Shown: positions 36,265 to 49,310 of the stretch, piece by piece
Layout: each line of letters starts with the position of its first letter
How positions within the stretch are numbered: the stretch's first letter is position 1
DNA from: Flammulina velutipes
Lineage: Eukaryota; Basidiomycota; Agaricomycetes; Agaricales; Physalacriaceae
Direction of reading: 5' to 3'
Length of the DNA: 64,000 nt
Assembly (NCBI GenBank): GCA_011800155.1
Contig: CM022374.1
Coordinates: 62,001-126,000 of the forward strand
The notes under the pieces: model-generated
The model's input: only the letters and a program-made list of their open reading frames with translations
The model's database searches: none
Told to the model about the DNA's origin: nothing
Made by a program: the position numbers and the translations under genes

Positions 36265-37200
36265 GCGCCGTACGAGGCCTGCCTTCTCCAAAAAGCGCGG
36301 ACGTTTGGCGTGAAATCGGAGCAGTATCACGTCGCCATCGATGTGCTGTTTGCGAGCGCAAAGGAGCTGCTCAAGGCGGGCCAGGCAGGGAGCGGATGCG
36401 ACCTCGCTGGGTTCCTCCTCGACGTGTACGACAAGAAGGACGAGAGTGTGAGCGAGGAGAGTCGGGGGAGGCTGACACAGCTGATAGCGCTGACGGGCAG
36501 CGAGGGCGGGTGGAGGAAGACGATCATCGAAAAATCTCTCGCCTGGTCTGCAGCGCACGGAGAGTACCCAGGCGGAGACCCCGGACTGCACCACTACGTC
36601 GGGGAGATGTACTACAAAGAAGGACTCTACGAGCACGCCGAGCCGCACCTCCTCGCATCCGGTAAACGAGACAGCGCACGCCTCCTCGCAGAGACATACA
36701 TCGCCTGGGGCTCCCCTCCCCCCTCTCCCAACCCCTTCGCCCTGCGCGGCACACTCCCCTTCCTCCTCGCAGGCAACATCCTCGCCGCCCGTACATTCAT
36801 CGCACACCTCACACCGACCCCCTCCCCTTCCGAACCCGCCATCCGGATAGACGACACGACGTCCTTCACACCCACGCCCGATCCCCTCCTCACGTTCTGC
36901 CAGCTCGCGGTGGCCACGTGTCAGCGCGCGCAGGGAGATAGGAACAAGGTTATGCGCGAGTGTTGGGTGCGACTGTGCGGGACGTATCAGAGTAAGGGCG
37001 GGCTGCTTGCGCAGCCGGAGGTGCGAAGAGTCCTCAACGAGCTGTCGACGTTGTATTTCGCTATTCCCCCGCCGAAAGGACAGGCTGCAAATCCTTTTGG
37101 GGACGTCATGTCCTCGCTCTTTGGAGGTGGGATGGGTGCCGCCCCGCAGGAGAAGAAGAGGGTATTGGCACCGCCGGTGGCGGTAGGTGCGTTGGATTAG
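36265..37200 (+). pseudogene. GET4 copy 3, 5'-truncated hybrid copy
   Basis: Open to the normal stop but without a start codon, as in copy 2. Its 5' part to 36552 carries the variants of copy 4 (for example GTATCAC, GAGAGTGTG, TCTGCAGC). From 36582 onward it carries those of copy 2. It is therefore a crossover product of copies 4 and 2. Confidence 0.8.
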
Positions 37201-38902
37201 GTACGTACTGTCATTCCCTTCGTGTATGTGTTCTGACTCGCGTATAGTCTTGTTTGTAGCCTTTGCATTGGAAATATATTGGAATTGTTTGTATCACCAT
37301 CCCGTCCTGAGAGCTATGTCAGTCTAAGGATCCTACATTCATCTTTCCCTGTTGGTCTCGAAACTTTCGCCCTTCGATCACTCTAATCACAGCTTCCTTC
37401 CTCAATAGGCTTAATATCCCGCATATGCATACATCGCCCCCTGTAGACACACCCATTTGCTTATGGGAGGGAACGCTCGCGCGCGCAGTAAGAACACCCG
37501 CTGGCTGATACTTTGCAGAAAGTGTCTTGACTATGTAATCCTTGCCCACTCTTCATTTCGTCAGTACTCGACGTGATCTTCGCCCGTCCCTCTACCGGTG
37601 CAAGAGTCTCTCTTGCATGAGAGAAACCCGCCCAGAGCGTCCATATGTATCTATGTTATTGTAACAATGCTTGCCGTCTCTCGCTTCCAAGGCCCTCTCC
37701 CTCATTTTCCGTCAATCCAGTAAAAGATGGATCTAATTCTCCGCCTCCCCGTCTTTTGTCCTCGAGACCGATAATGGATGAGGAAGAGGATCACGAACGA
37801 GTACTTGCTGTATTGGAACCTCCTCCTCGGTACTCCTGTTCTGTGCGGAGGGACGACATGACCATTCCGAGTCTGGCTTCGTTGTTGGGGCAGCAAACCA
37901 GGTGGGTGTGGCACCGTCTCGTTATTTCGTCCATGTCGATGAGTGTTTTCGTAGCTTCACATTGTCATCCATTCTTCCATTTCTCTTCCACAACAACCCT
38001 CCGAGCTTTGTCGAGGAAAGGCACCCGTCATATCCCTTGCCTCGCGAGTGGTACTGGTGGGAAACAACCATCAAGCGGGACCCTTCCACCTCTCACTCTT
38101 CAACCTTCGTCTTTTAAATAGGACCCCGGGCTGAAGTTTCTTTCCTTTGCTCCCCCCTTTACCTACTTTCCAATACGAAGCAGATCCCCGACTTCACCGT
38201 AACCGCTCGCTGCTCCGACTCAGACAATACCCCGCCGTCCGCCACTCTTGCCTCAACAGAATCTTCGCCCCCAAATATGAGCAACTGTATCCTCTCTTGT
38301 CTCCCAACGATCATTGCATTGTTGCCTTGCGCTGTTATGGAATGGATACACAGACCATCCGTCGAGGCAGGGATGTCTATGATAACCATGGTATGTATGT
38401 TTGTTCTATTGCCCATAGATGGCTTTTCGAACTACGCTGTCACGATGTCCGTCGCCCCCTCGCGAAAACTTGAAACCACATGGGTATGTCTTCTGCCCCT
38501 TCGTTATTGCTCGGCTTCTCGTCCAGAAAAGTGTCTTTGCCTGGCAGGTGCGTTGAAGAGTTTATCCCTTCCCTATGGCCTTCAATTGGGTAACTAGTCA
38601 AGCCCAGGGGAGAGCCAGATAAGAACGCGGGAGATGGGTCCGTTCTTGTCGTAGTTATCGATTTTGCATTCTGGCTCTACGCTGAGAACTATGTGGAATG
38701 AAGCTTGAATAGCAATGAGAAGCACTGTATCGGGAACATAATCTCTACTTTGCGCAAGTCAGCATCTTGAGAGACTCTGCGACGTAGGGCATTAGATATG
38801 AATCAATATAAAAGGCTTCATTGCAAGACTACCAGCTACTAGTATAGAAATGATCCTATCTATATAGTAGGAGAGTAGCACACAAACCTGTTTCATGACC
38901 AA

Positions 38903-38968
38903 GCGCACAATTGGCCAAGTCGGTATACCGACTAGCCGTCCTTTAGGACGGCGTTGGCCAATTTGCGC
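38903..38968 (+). other. Cloverleaf-like structure, unit 3
   Basis: Identical to the unit 2 structure. Confidence 0.6.
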
Positions 38969-39527
38969 GAAAGCTACGTGATGGTTACTATGGATTGACG
39001 TGAGAATAACAGGAGACGTACTAATAAGCTATTAAAGCATATGATCACCGCCGCGCGGTACGGCAACATCATTGAATGATGTCGTAGCAGAGGTAGTGCC
39101 AGCAGGTTAAGAATCAACATAGCACACAAAAGCAAACCCCTTGCAGTCCGAGTTAGCCTATGGAATATTGCAACAGAACAGAACAACAACACACCTTAAT
39201 GTTTCCCCGTAATGCATGTATTGGAAATGCTACAGTGAGTGCGCGGGAGTTTCGAGACACATACACACTAGAAAATGGTAAAGTAAGATGAATGCATACA
39301 AAAAGAGCAACAGGAACGAACCATTAGCTTCGCGCGAAACAGTAGAGATACCTGAGTATCAGAATGGTAAGCATGAATGACAGTGGCCGTGGTAAGGAAT
39401 CAACGAACCAATGCCACCAGCAATAGTCGTCGACGCGAGTCAAAACAGATGCCAATAGAGATAGAGTAGGAGAGAAAAGCTGAAAGGAGGAGAAGGATTG
39501 ATGTTCTTCTCCTCGAGCCGTTTGAGC

Positions 39528-39534
39528 TTTTATA
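39528..39534 (-). promoter_or_regulatory. Possible TATA box, unit 3
   Basis: Same minus-strand TATAAAA as in units 1 and 2. Confidence 0.3.
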
Positions 39535-39737
39535 CCCGTACGAATCATGTCCTAGACCTTCGGTCTAGTGCAATAATATTCAAGTGGAACCATTCGGAAA
39601 GCCGAGAGCAAAATCAAACGATTGAAGGATCGAAATTCCGGCGGCCTGGCCAATGCTAGCCTTTTGGCGGCGGACTCTACGCTATCCGCCGTATCGTTTC
39701 TCAACGGAAGTATAAGCAAGGTATATATCACTGTGTA

Positions 39738-40001
39738 ATGTTTACAATATACACCAACGGTACTTCGCCAGCAAGCTGTGCGCATGCAAATACACACAAT
39801 CCGCTACCTCACCTCCTCCTCCTCCTCCTCTCATTTGCCATCTCCGCCGTTCATCCAGCCCAATCCATTGTCCAGACCGCGTTTCGGGATTCTCAGTGTA
39901 ACCCTGACCGTCCGTCCGCAGTCGCATCCGTTGCTATCACAAAATATGCCATTTCACGTCTAGACGGATGGACAATTCCAGCGGCGGCCAGACGGGTTTG
40001 A
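39738..40001 (+). CDS. Possible small secreted protein, unit 3 copy
   Basis: Identical in translation to the unit 2 frame at 30899-31162. Confidence 0.25.
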   Translation: MFTIYTNGTSPASCAHANTHNPLPHLLLLLLSFAISAVHPAQSIVQTAFRDSQCNPDRPSAVASVAITKYAISRLDGWTIPAAARRV

Positions 40002-42397
40002 GAGTCATCGAGACACTACCGAGCATCGTACGATACCTCTTTATCGGTGTTTCATGTCCATATCGTCTACGTCCAGACCACATTCCGCCTGCGGAATATG
40101 TCCGTGTGTGGCGCAGGTAAACTGGCATGGTATTGGTGTTCATTTTAATGGGGGATATTGAGAGCTTTTGCAACGTTAATATAGTGTGTGATTCGCTGGT
40201 ATGAGGAGTCAAACTATTGAAGGCTTCTCACCGTTTACCGACACGATCGAGACACGAATCAATCGATTACATCATAGATCGTGGCACGCGTTGGCGTAGA
40301 TTTGCTCTTCGACGTGATTCGACGCGTCGAATCATAGCTATACCCTTGTAATAAATTGGAATAGCAGTATAGGAAAGTGAGATCATCATTCCAGGTCATT
40401 TCATGTAAGGAATAGCAGATGAACTGTTGCCAAAGTGCGACAACGTGGTTTGTCAAGCTTTCGCACTTGTCGTACATCATATATGAATGGCGTCAATCCA
40501 AATTTGTTTGTTATTCATATCTATATATACTAGCTACTATTCCCGAGCCTCCCCAAGTCAATCCGAGGAGATCGAGCATCGCGCTCCCCCTAGCATTGAT
40601 ATCATCGTGCGGAGGCAATCCTTACATTCCTCATCGCCGGAATACCATTCTGACTATCGGAATCTGTTAATGGGACACGAATACATCTATTTCAGCAACG
40701 AGACGTCAATCGATTCTACGGAACGACCCGAAACGATGTGGCGTTAGGGCAATCCACTATTGCAATGCAAAGGTTTGTTCGACTTTTCGGATTTTTGAGT
40801 TTTCTTCTCTCGTTCGATGTAACGAGCGATCCTACCATGCATTTCACATTGTAGTACTTTAATACTTACTCCAATGCTAATGAATGGTCTACGAGCGCCC
40901 TCCCGAGCTGTCCAAGGCTGCAATCCCGCCGTCGGCGCCGTCGACATTTTGGCAGAGTTTGGCCTATTGATAGCTCGTTTCACGGTTCGTTTCAGTGTTT
41001 CAAAGCCGTTTTCATTCATTATTCACGCTACGACATCTCAGACCTATTGCTATCTACAGCTCTATTTACCTCTTCACTTCCCCAAGTTTCCCCCTTTGCG
41101 ATATCAGCAGACGGAGCCTACATCAGAAGAGATAAGCATGTATACATGATGGAGGCGGCGAGACGCACACCGATTTGTGCGTCAACACGGCCCAAACACA
41201 AACTTTTGTTCCTATCGACGGCGGGTCAGCATTTGCGCTAGACGTCGGGTTATCGAATGAGGGTGAGTCCATAGCGCAGCCGAACGGCAGAGATCGACGT
41301 CGTTCGAGGTGACGACAGAGCCGCCAGAGTCCATTTCGCCAGATCTGGATTTTTGTCGGTTCTATAATCAATACACATCAATGCAGGCGCTCCCGCGGCG
41401 TACAATGTCGCTTACCCTGCATCCTGCCCGTACATGAGCTGTCCCATAGCGTCAAGAACTCCAGCGGGCAAAACCAAGCGCATGCGGGAGAGGAAGAGTG
41501 AGTCGGTAGCTAGGTTGAAATTGCGGCGGAGTTGCTCCCCATTCCGAACTGATCTGGACCCCATTCGATTCCCGTCGTTTGGGCTCTGTAATCTGTCAGA
41601 ATGAGTCCAGACTAAATGTGGCGTGAATAACGCACCAGGAGCCCAGACCCCATGTTTTCATCGTGCGACCCCGTCGAAGAGATGGACTGAATGCAGGAAT
41701 CGTCGTCAGCATGATAGAGCGCGCGAAAGGATGGAACGCTCACCGTGATTCATCACCTTTGAGCGAGTATATCCCTATGAATGTAGTTTGGGTACTGGGG
41801 CGAAGATTGAAGCTATGAATTGTGCACCATGTTCCGTGGGAGCTTGTAGAGCGAACGGCAAGTACTATTGATGATATCAGCTGTATACATAGCTACGTTT
41901 CGGACTCACTCACCTCTATCGAGCTCTATGTCGGCGGGCTGTCATAGTTGTTGCTGACATTGCCGAATTGAGTTCTGGTCAATGTCGCCGATTCGAGTTT
42001 TGGTTGACGTCGCTAATTCGAGTTCTGTTCAATAGCTTAGATATGGTTCGTAGAATGAGAGGGAAGAGTTACTTACATACCTTCGTCCCAAGAATCCGAT
42101 CGGAGTCCGTTCAATACTCATACTACACTCTCCGCGATGATACCCTTCCATCCGTACATTGAAGTGCGCGCATCAAACACCAGAGTCCTCGTGAGCGCGA
42201 ATATTTCAAGAAGAACAAACAAAGACTCACCTCATTCACGTTGGCGACTCGTCGCCACGTCAACGTTCCAACGAAAGAGAACGTCCCGAGTCTAGATGTA
42301 TGGCGAGAACACGGATGACACGAAAAAAAAACGAACGATCCATGCGTACGTGATGGTCTGGAAGAAAGCCGTCATCCGTGGGAACGTGTAAACAAAG

Positions 42398-44947
42398 TTG
42401 ATTCTAGCTTCCGTAGTTGATTGCGCAAACTTCCCTGAACTGATGCGGCCCATTCTCTCTCGGTCTGGGTATTCGCTCTCTTGTTCTCATACCACTACCT
42501 TCCGCATTGGGACGCGGATGCCACGGTATGTTTCCCTCTTGTTTTCCCATTCACTTGCTCATTCTTTCCTTCTAGATATCGTTAAACAGTGCTCTATTGC
42601 GTCGTTCATGGTTCGCACTCACCGTTGACGTGCGTTCAACACCTCGCGGGTCTCCCACCTACCGCCGTGCAAGCAAGCCTTGCTCCTTGCTTTGTGAGTA
42701 GCTTCCGTTCGTCTCCTCACATCCTTTCTCACTCATTTATAGGTATCCAATACGGTTCTCTCATTCCCATCCGTGCCAAACATCGAACGCGTTATTGTAC
42801 GCCACACGTCCTTCAGTGGTCATCGTCGACGCGGCTACGTCAACGTTTTCGCTTCTAACATCTGTATGTATTTTTTGCTTCGCTTATAGACCCCGTTCTG
42901 ACTCTCTCACAGTGCTTTCCCCCGCCGTTTGGATACCGAGGGCATCTTCGTACCCAACGGTATCATTCACGTTGGATACAACGATATCCACGTCACTTGG
43001 AGGTGACAGACGTTCGTATGGGACGAGTGAACGTCCAGCGAGCCGGTATGTCCTTCAACTTGTTTTATAGTCTGGCTCTTAACTATTTTGTCGTAGCATT
43101 GCCTCTATCCGACACGAAGTGCTAACGCCGCCGCGGAGACGAGCCAACAATTTGGTATGTGTTTGTCTCCCTTCATTTTAGCCGGACCATCTAACACTGT
43201 CAAATAGATGTACGGGTACGGGAGGATATAGGTGCTGCGAGCGCAAGCGTTCTTGCAGGTATTTTCATCGTTGAAAAGCCTTTCTTAACGCTTCATATAG
43301 CTTCTGTCATCGACGCGTTCGCCTGCAGTTTGAATAGCCTGCGAACAACGGTACATATTGACTTTGCTTTCATCTATTCAGTTCTTGCTTACAATATCCC
43401 TCCTTTAGACGTTTATATATACGAATCGACGCCCCGCGAGCGTTCTGCTGGTAAGTTTTCTTATATTCTATTGAAGACTGATCTAACGATACGATTAGCC
43501 GCGTACGAACGATCCCAGCAACGTATGTCCCCGCCCATTCGTCCGTACTGCCAACTTCAACGGGGACGGCGGCTATCGTAAGTGATATATCTTTGTCTAC
43601 ACCAACGTTTGCTAACGTTTCCTCTAGACTCACCTTCCCGTCACCGTCGCGGGGATGTCTTTGCTTTGGTTCGTATCGCACGAAGGTATGTTCAATCCTA
43701 TTCAACTCTGATACATGTATTGACTATTTTATAGCTATGCGATACCAACGCGAAGGGAACGTCTCACAAGAGGTATGTATTCGCTTTATACTACGCTATG
43801 TCTTGTACTAACGTTGCCCTTGTGTTTAGATTTTGCCCGCATCCGTGTTCCCGGGAATGAACGAGTCTATCACCTTTCCGAACGACGGGGTCGATTTGCG
43901 AACGGGTATGCGATACCAACGCGAAGGGAACATCTCATAAAAGGTATGTATTCGCTTAGTTCTACTCTATGTCTTGTCCTTGTGTTTAGATTTCGTCCGC
44001 ATCCGGGAACGAACGAATCTACCACCTCGTCAATGTTGCCAAACGAAGGGGACGTTTGGCGTCGATTTGCGAATGGGTAAGTCGTCTATTTATGGCTTTC
44101 ATTCGCAGCATTCATCCAATGCTCTAGGATCCGCGGGACATGTTGCAACGACCTGCGCACGAAGGATTACAAGGTATTTACCCAATATCTTTCGTTTATC
44201 TCACTCTATACTCACCCTTTCGTTGCATTAGATCGTTTGTATACGACGCTATGATGTATCGACGCCGCGGGAGCAAGTTACTTTGCCGGTAAGTGCTTTC
44301 TTACTCTATCTATGACTATTCTAACGATTTATCGTGCAGCGATGCGTTATCGGTGTATCGTCTCGATGATTTCTTGCGTCGTCTCGCTCCGGACATCCCT
44401 GTTGATGCCGTCGTTCCGTGTGCGCCACACATCCGCGATGGGCTTTGACGGCACGGGAGGTGTTAGGATTGCTTGTGAGTAGTTTAAACATGTATATATC
44501 GATGTTTCTCAATGTTTTATGGCAGATCTCCTTGTCTGTCAAGGTCGAACTCCATGTGGACGTTGTGTGGGTCTCCCAGCCGCTTCGTTGGTGTCCCGCG
44601 GCGTTCGGTATGGCAAGCGCGACGCATATACAGTTCAAACGAGCTGTCGAGCACGCATTCAAGGTATGTTATGTATTTTTCATCTGCATTACTTGTGTTT
44701 ACTGTTTTCTAGATACATCCAGATGCGAGGTATGCGAACCGAAAGCATAGGAGACGCATGGATTTGGCCGAAACGAACAGCTCGTTAGCGCTTGAGACGG
44801 ATGGTAAGTTGTCCGTTGTATTGCATTGAATCTATGTACTTACCAAGTTTGCTAGAAAGCAGGGTAAGTCAACGGAGCGGGGTGCTTGTCACGTTACGAT
44901 TCCGGACTCGAAGTGTGGCGCTGTATGTAGTTTCAAAGTAGCAGATA
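42398..44947 (+). other. Intron-rich gene-like segment, unit 3
   Basis: Same sequence as in units 1 and 2, at +8839 bp from unit 2. The spliced frame would end at 44448. Confidence 0.4.
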
Positions 44948-44964
44948 GCGTAGTCTTTCGTCCT

Positions 44965-44988
44965 GCGCGTAGTCACGTGACTACGCGC
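44965..44988. promoter_or_regulatory. 24-bp CACGTG-centred palindrome, unit 3
   Basis: Exact copy of the palindromes in units 1 and 2. Confidence 0.7.
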
Positions 44989-45103
44989 TGCTAACAAACT
45001 ATGGAGACGCTATGAAAACCCATTCTCCACTGATCTCCATCAATTTCGACGCGTCAAAACCAAGATGACGTAATCACACCGCGCTTGCTCTCAACCATCA
45101 GCA

Positions 45104-46039
45104 GCGCCGTACGAGGCCTGCCTTCTCCAAAAAGCGCGGACGTTTGGCGTGAAATCGGAGCAGTATCACGTCGCCATCGATGTGCTGTTTGCGAGCGCAA
45201 AGGAGCTGCTCAAGGCGGGCCAGGCAGGGAGCGGATGCGACCTCGCTGGGTTCCTCCTCGACGTGTACGACAAGAAGGACGAGAGTGTGAGCGAGGAGAG
45301 TCGGGGGAGGCTGACACAGCTGATAGCGCTGACGGGCAGCGAGGGCGGGTGGAGGAAGACGATCATCGAAAAATCTCTCGCCTGGTCTGCAGCGCACGGA
45401 GAGTACCCAGGCGGAGACCCAGGACTGCACCACTACGTAGGGGAGCTGTACCACAAAGAAGGACTCTACGAACACGCCGAACCGCACCTCCTCGCATCCG
45501 GCAAACGAGACAGCGCACGCCTCCTCGCAGAGACCTACATCGCCTGGAGCTCCCCCTCTCCCACACCCAACCCCTTCGCCCTGCGCGGCACGCTCCCCTT
45601 CCTCCTCGCAGGCAACATCCTCGCCGCGCGTACATTCATCGCACACCTCACACCCGCCCCCTCCCCTTCCGAACCCGCCATCCGGATAGACGACACGACG
45701 TCCTTCACGCCCACGCCCGATCCCCTCCTTACGTTCTGCCAGCTCGCCGTCGCCACGTGTCAGCGCGCGCAGGGAGATCGCAACAAGGTTATGCGCGAGT
45801 GTTGGGTGCGCCTGTGTGGGACGTATCAGTCCAAGGGCGGGCTCCTCGCTCAGCCGGAGGTGCGGAGGGTCCTTAACGAACTGTCGACGTTGTATTTCGC
45901 TATTCCGCCGCCAAAGGGACAGGCGGCGAATCCTTTCGGAGACGTCATGTCTTCGCTCTTTGGAGGGGGGGTGGGTGCCGCACCGCAGGAGAAGAAGAGA
46001 GTCCTGGCACCGCCGGTGGCGGTAGGGGCGCTGGATTAG
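45104..46039 (+). pseudogene. GET4 copy 4, 5'-truncated, last of the array
   Basis: Open to the normal stop, no start codon. The 5' third equals copy 3. Beyond about 45420 it differs from copies 2 and 3 and is closer to the intact gene (GAGCTCCCCCTCTCCC, CCCGCCCC, CTCGCCGTCGCC). The coding region ends GGGVGAAPQEKK against GGGMGAAAPQEKK in the intact copy. Confidence 0.75.
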
Positions 46040-46480
46040 GTGTGTTCATACTCTCGCTTCCGTTGTGTATGTGTTCTGACTCGCGTATAGTCTTGTTTGT
46101 AGCCTTTGCATTGGAAATATATTGGAATTGTTTGTATCACCATCCCGTCCTGAGAGCTATGTCAGTCTAACGATCTTACGTTAAGCTTTCTCTCTTTGTC
46201 TCGATGCGCACTTCTCCCATCTCGATCTCTCTCCCATCCTTGATACACCTATTACCCCGCTCATGCATACATCACCCATAGTAAAAGCACCCATTTATCA
46301 ATGCCCAGGGAAGAGTCGGACAAGAACACGGAATGAGCACTGTACTTGCCATAGCCACCGATTTTGCATCCCGGCTCTACGCCGAAAACTATGTGTATTA
46401 TGCGCGAATGAAGTTTAAATAGCAACATAGAGTAGCATTGTAGGCTGATACTTGTCCGCGAAGCAGTACACCTTCAGGTA
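46040..46480 (+). repeat. Truncated start of a further unit after GET4 copy 4
   Basis: The 3' flank matches unit 1 until about 46300. It then jumps to sequence equivalent to ~20945-21060 (AGAGTCGGACAAGAACACGG), so roughly 0.7-0.85 kb is deleted, and homology stops near 46440. This marks the right edge of the array. Confidence 0.6.
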
Positions 46481-46859
46481 GGACAGATATGTCAACATGG
46501 GTGACTAGATGGATATTGACTGCTAGCGCGAAAATATCAATATAGTCCAGGTGCTCCTAATCTGGGAAACTCGTTGAAAGATCCAATGCCCTCGTACCTG
46601 GCGATGAGAATGAGTAAAGCGACAGGAAGAAGAAGAAACCAACATAACATACTATAATTGGACAGACGGTGAACCCTCCCATGCCTGGAAAGATTTACTG
46701 CATAATCCCACTCAGCCACCATCGAATGGAGCTAGCTACAAGCCAAAGGACAGAGTGCGAAGCGCTCCAAAGCCGCGGAAACCCAATTGTTTTGCAGCTT
46801 GGCATGGCGGGAGAGGTGACGCGGAATGGAGGGTCGGGAGGGGAACGGCCGCGTGCACC
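46481..46859. other. Spacer between array and inverted-repeat arm
   Basis: No gene seen. 46740-46860 shares phrases (CCAAAGCCGCGGAAACC, in reverse complement) with the repeat family of 14-16 kb. Confidence 0.4.
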
Positions 46860-49310
46860 GAATCCAACCAAGACCTTCCACCTCCTCAGCTCATAAACCC
46901 AACGTCGCTCATATCCCACATCCCACCCAACGCTCCCTGCACGCAGTCTCGTCCCTCAAACCATCCGACTTTCCCACCCCAGAGATGGTTGACTCTCTAT
47001 CCATGGTGACGGAGAACGAAAATAGTGGATAGGGCTGGCGTCCAAACGATGCCCGGAGTTTGTAACAAAATATCGTGCTGAACCAAGCATTGACGGACGA
47101 CTCAGATGGATGCCACCATTCGACCGCAAAAGACTTTTCCGCGCCTCCCCCCTCACTCCCTCGATCCCTCCAAGTCCAAAGGTCCATGAGGAGTTCTGCG
47201 TTCCCGATGGGGAGGGGCTGCGCTGATACAGGGGAGGACACAAGCCCGAAGGATGTTTTAGGGGCTACCGAATACAAGTCATGAACCTCCACCCTCAGCC
47301 CCATCCTGCTCGCTCATATCCCACATCCCACCCAACGCCGACTTTCCCACTCTGACTCTCTATCCATGGTGACGGAGAAAGAAAACAATGGAACCGGGAG
47401 AATGTAACTGAACCAAACGACTCAGATGGATGCCACCATTCGACCGCAAAAGACTTTTCCGCGCCTCCTCCCTCACTCCCTCCAAGTCCAGAGGTTCTGC
47501 GTGCCGATGGGGAGGGGCTACGCTGATACAGGGGAGGACACAAGCCCGAAGGATGTTTTGGGGGCTACCGAATACAAGTCATGAACCTCCACCCTCAGCC
47601 CCATCCTGCAACATCCCAAACTCCTCGACACGGACTGGGAATGGCACATCCAGCAACATCGTCGTCGAAGCTGGCGATTGACGACGACGTCCCCTCCCCC
47701 CTCGAACCAACCGACTTCTCGTCCCCTCCATCGAGTGGCTCACTCCACAATTTGGTGTACCCCGATATCAAGGAGACGGAGAAAGAAAAGAGTGAGCCGA
47801 ATCGTCGTCCAAACGATGGCGGGAGAAGTGTAACGCAGTCCTCGTCCATTCCTGCTCCCTTCACCTCTCATCCACCGACACCCTGGCTGCAAAAACATCA
47901 TGCTGGACCAAGCCAATGACGACGACAGCATCAGAGCGCATACGAAAACTCCGACCTCTCCCCAGATCCAGTCCCACAGCGCCTTTCCCTAACCTCCAAA
48001 CGCTGTGTCCTACAATCCATCCATGGCGAGGTACGCTTGCAGTCGGAGGATACAGTGCCCTCGGACCTGCCTAATGAGAATCTGGATCAGACAACGGAAT
48101 AAAGACAAAGAAGCAATCGACTCACTATAATTATGATCATAGCAGGCGCAGATTTCCACCCATCTCATCGTACCCTCCATCGAATGGCTCGTTCGAAAGC
48201 TATCGACCCTCCATGACATCCCCTCATTCCCAAACATAGAGGATAAGAACGTCGGGGTGGGGGGTTGTTCTGGGCATAGCATAGGTCGAATTCCACAGAC
48301 CCCAACGATTGCATACATTGAATCCAAACGAACCATGGACCTGGATCCTCCTCCCTTAATCCGCTGTGAAATTCACCATCGTCCTTTCCATACCAGAAGC
48401 GAAGGGGCGACTCCTTGTTCCCTCCATCGAGTGGATTCCTATCCACGATTCGGTGTCACCCAATGATGGAGAAAGACAACAACGAGCCGAATTGTCGTCG
48501 GTGGAGCTGACACGGGGGTCGAAGATGAGCGATCCCAAGTGTAACGTAGTAATTCTCGTCCCATCTTTCTTGCTCCTCTAACAAACCGCCTCTGAGGTGC
48601 CTTGTCCCAGGAACCCCAAGGTGCATGCAAAAGGATCGCGTGAAGGCGCCGATGACAACGCCCTTGGCCTCATTCTCCAATATCGCGCGCCCTCCAACGC
48701 TCATCCGAAGAAAGGCGAACGTCCATTCGTCCAATGGCTCTCGTTCGCGGGCTACATCTCCCCACATCCCGCCCAACGTCTCCTCACGGCGACTATATGA
48801 AGACACGAAAGTCCACATGGATCGACGGAGCGTTACGTCCATGGGGAGGTCCAAGCGTGTGAAGCGCCGACGGAGCACGTTTCCCAATCGCGGAAGAGCA
48901 GAGTAAGATAGTCGGTCCTTTTCATGCGGCAGGAGGACGATGAGGTGCTGCGTATACGGGGCCGCAGAAGACAAAGCGATCCGAGGGATATGGACAAACG
49001 TTATCGCGAGCTCGGGAACTAGACAACCGAATGCAACACTAGGCGCCAGTCATGTCGTGAAGGCAAAGGCGCCGGTGAGGACAACAAGCTTTCATCCTCC
49101 GACCGACGAGGGGCGATCACATCCCTTTTGCCACGGACAGAGCGTACCTCCCCATCAGCCAGCCCCACCGTCCGTGCGATAGAGTTTCCTCGCATCCAAA
49201 CAAGGAAGTCCACACCTGGTTCGATGGAGCCCGCGTCCCAATTGTGATGTAGACCCCCTTCCACTGCCTCCGAATACAAGCACGGCGGCGCGTTGACACG
49301 ATGGAGCCTC
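46860..49310 (-). repeat. Right arm of the large inverted repeat
   Basis: Reverse complement of 13190-15660 in the same order, with indels. With the left arm it brackets the GET4 array and its upstream repeats (31 kb between the arms). Confidence 0.7.
46906..47590. repeat. Tandem duplication inside the right arm
   Basis: CGCTCATATCCCACATCCCA occurs at 46906 and ~47311; CTCAGATGGATGCCACCATT at 47101 and 47421. Both copies end at the CGAATACAAGTCATGAACC junction. The period is 405 bp at one end and 320 bp at the other, so the second copy has lost ~85 bp. Confidence 0.8.

Larger units (their letters stand above)
36265..45103 (+). repeat. Tandem unit 3 of the GET4 array (8839 bp)
   Basis: Near-perfect duplicate of unit 2, one base longer because of the C6 run near 38150. 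It starts in the hybrid GET4 copy and ends in the last one. Confidence 0.9.

Noticed and set aside
13190..49310. Whole 36-kb region as a giant transposon with long terminal inverted repeats (Maverick/Polinton-like)
   Set aside because: No DNA polymerase B, integrase, capsid or ATPase genes between the arms, no target duplication at the arm ends, and the arms are strongly diverged.
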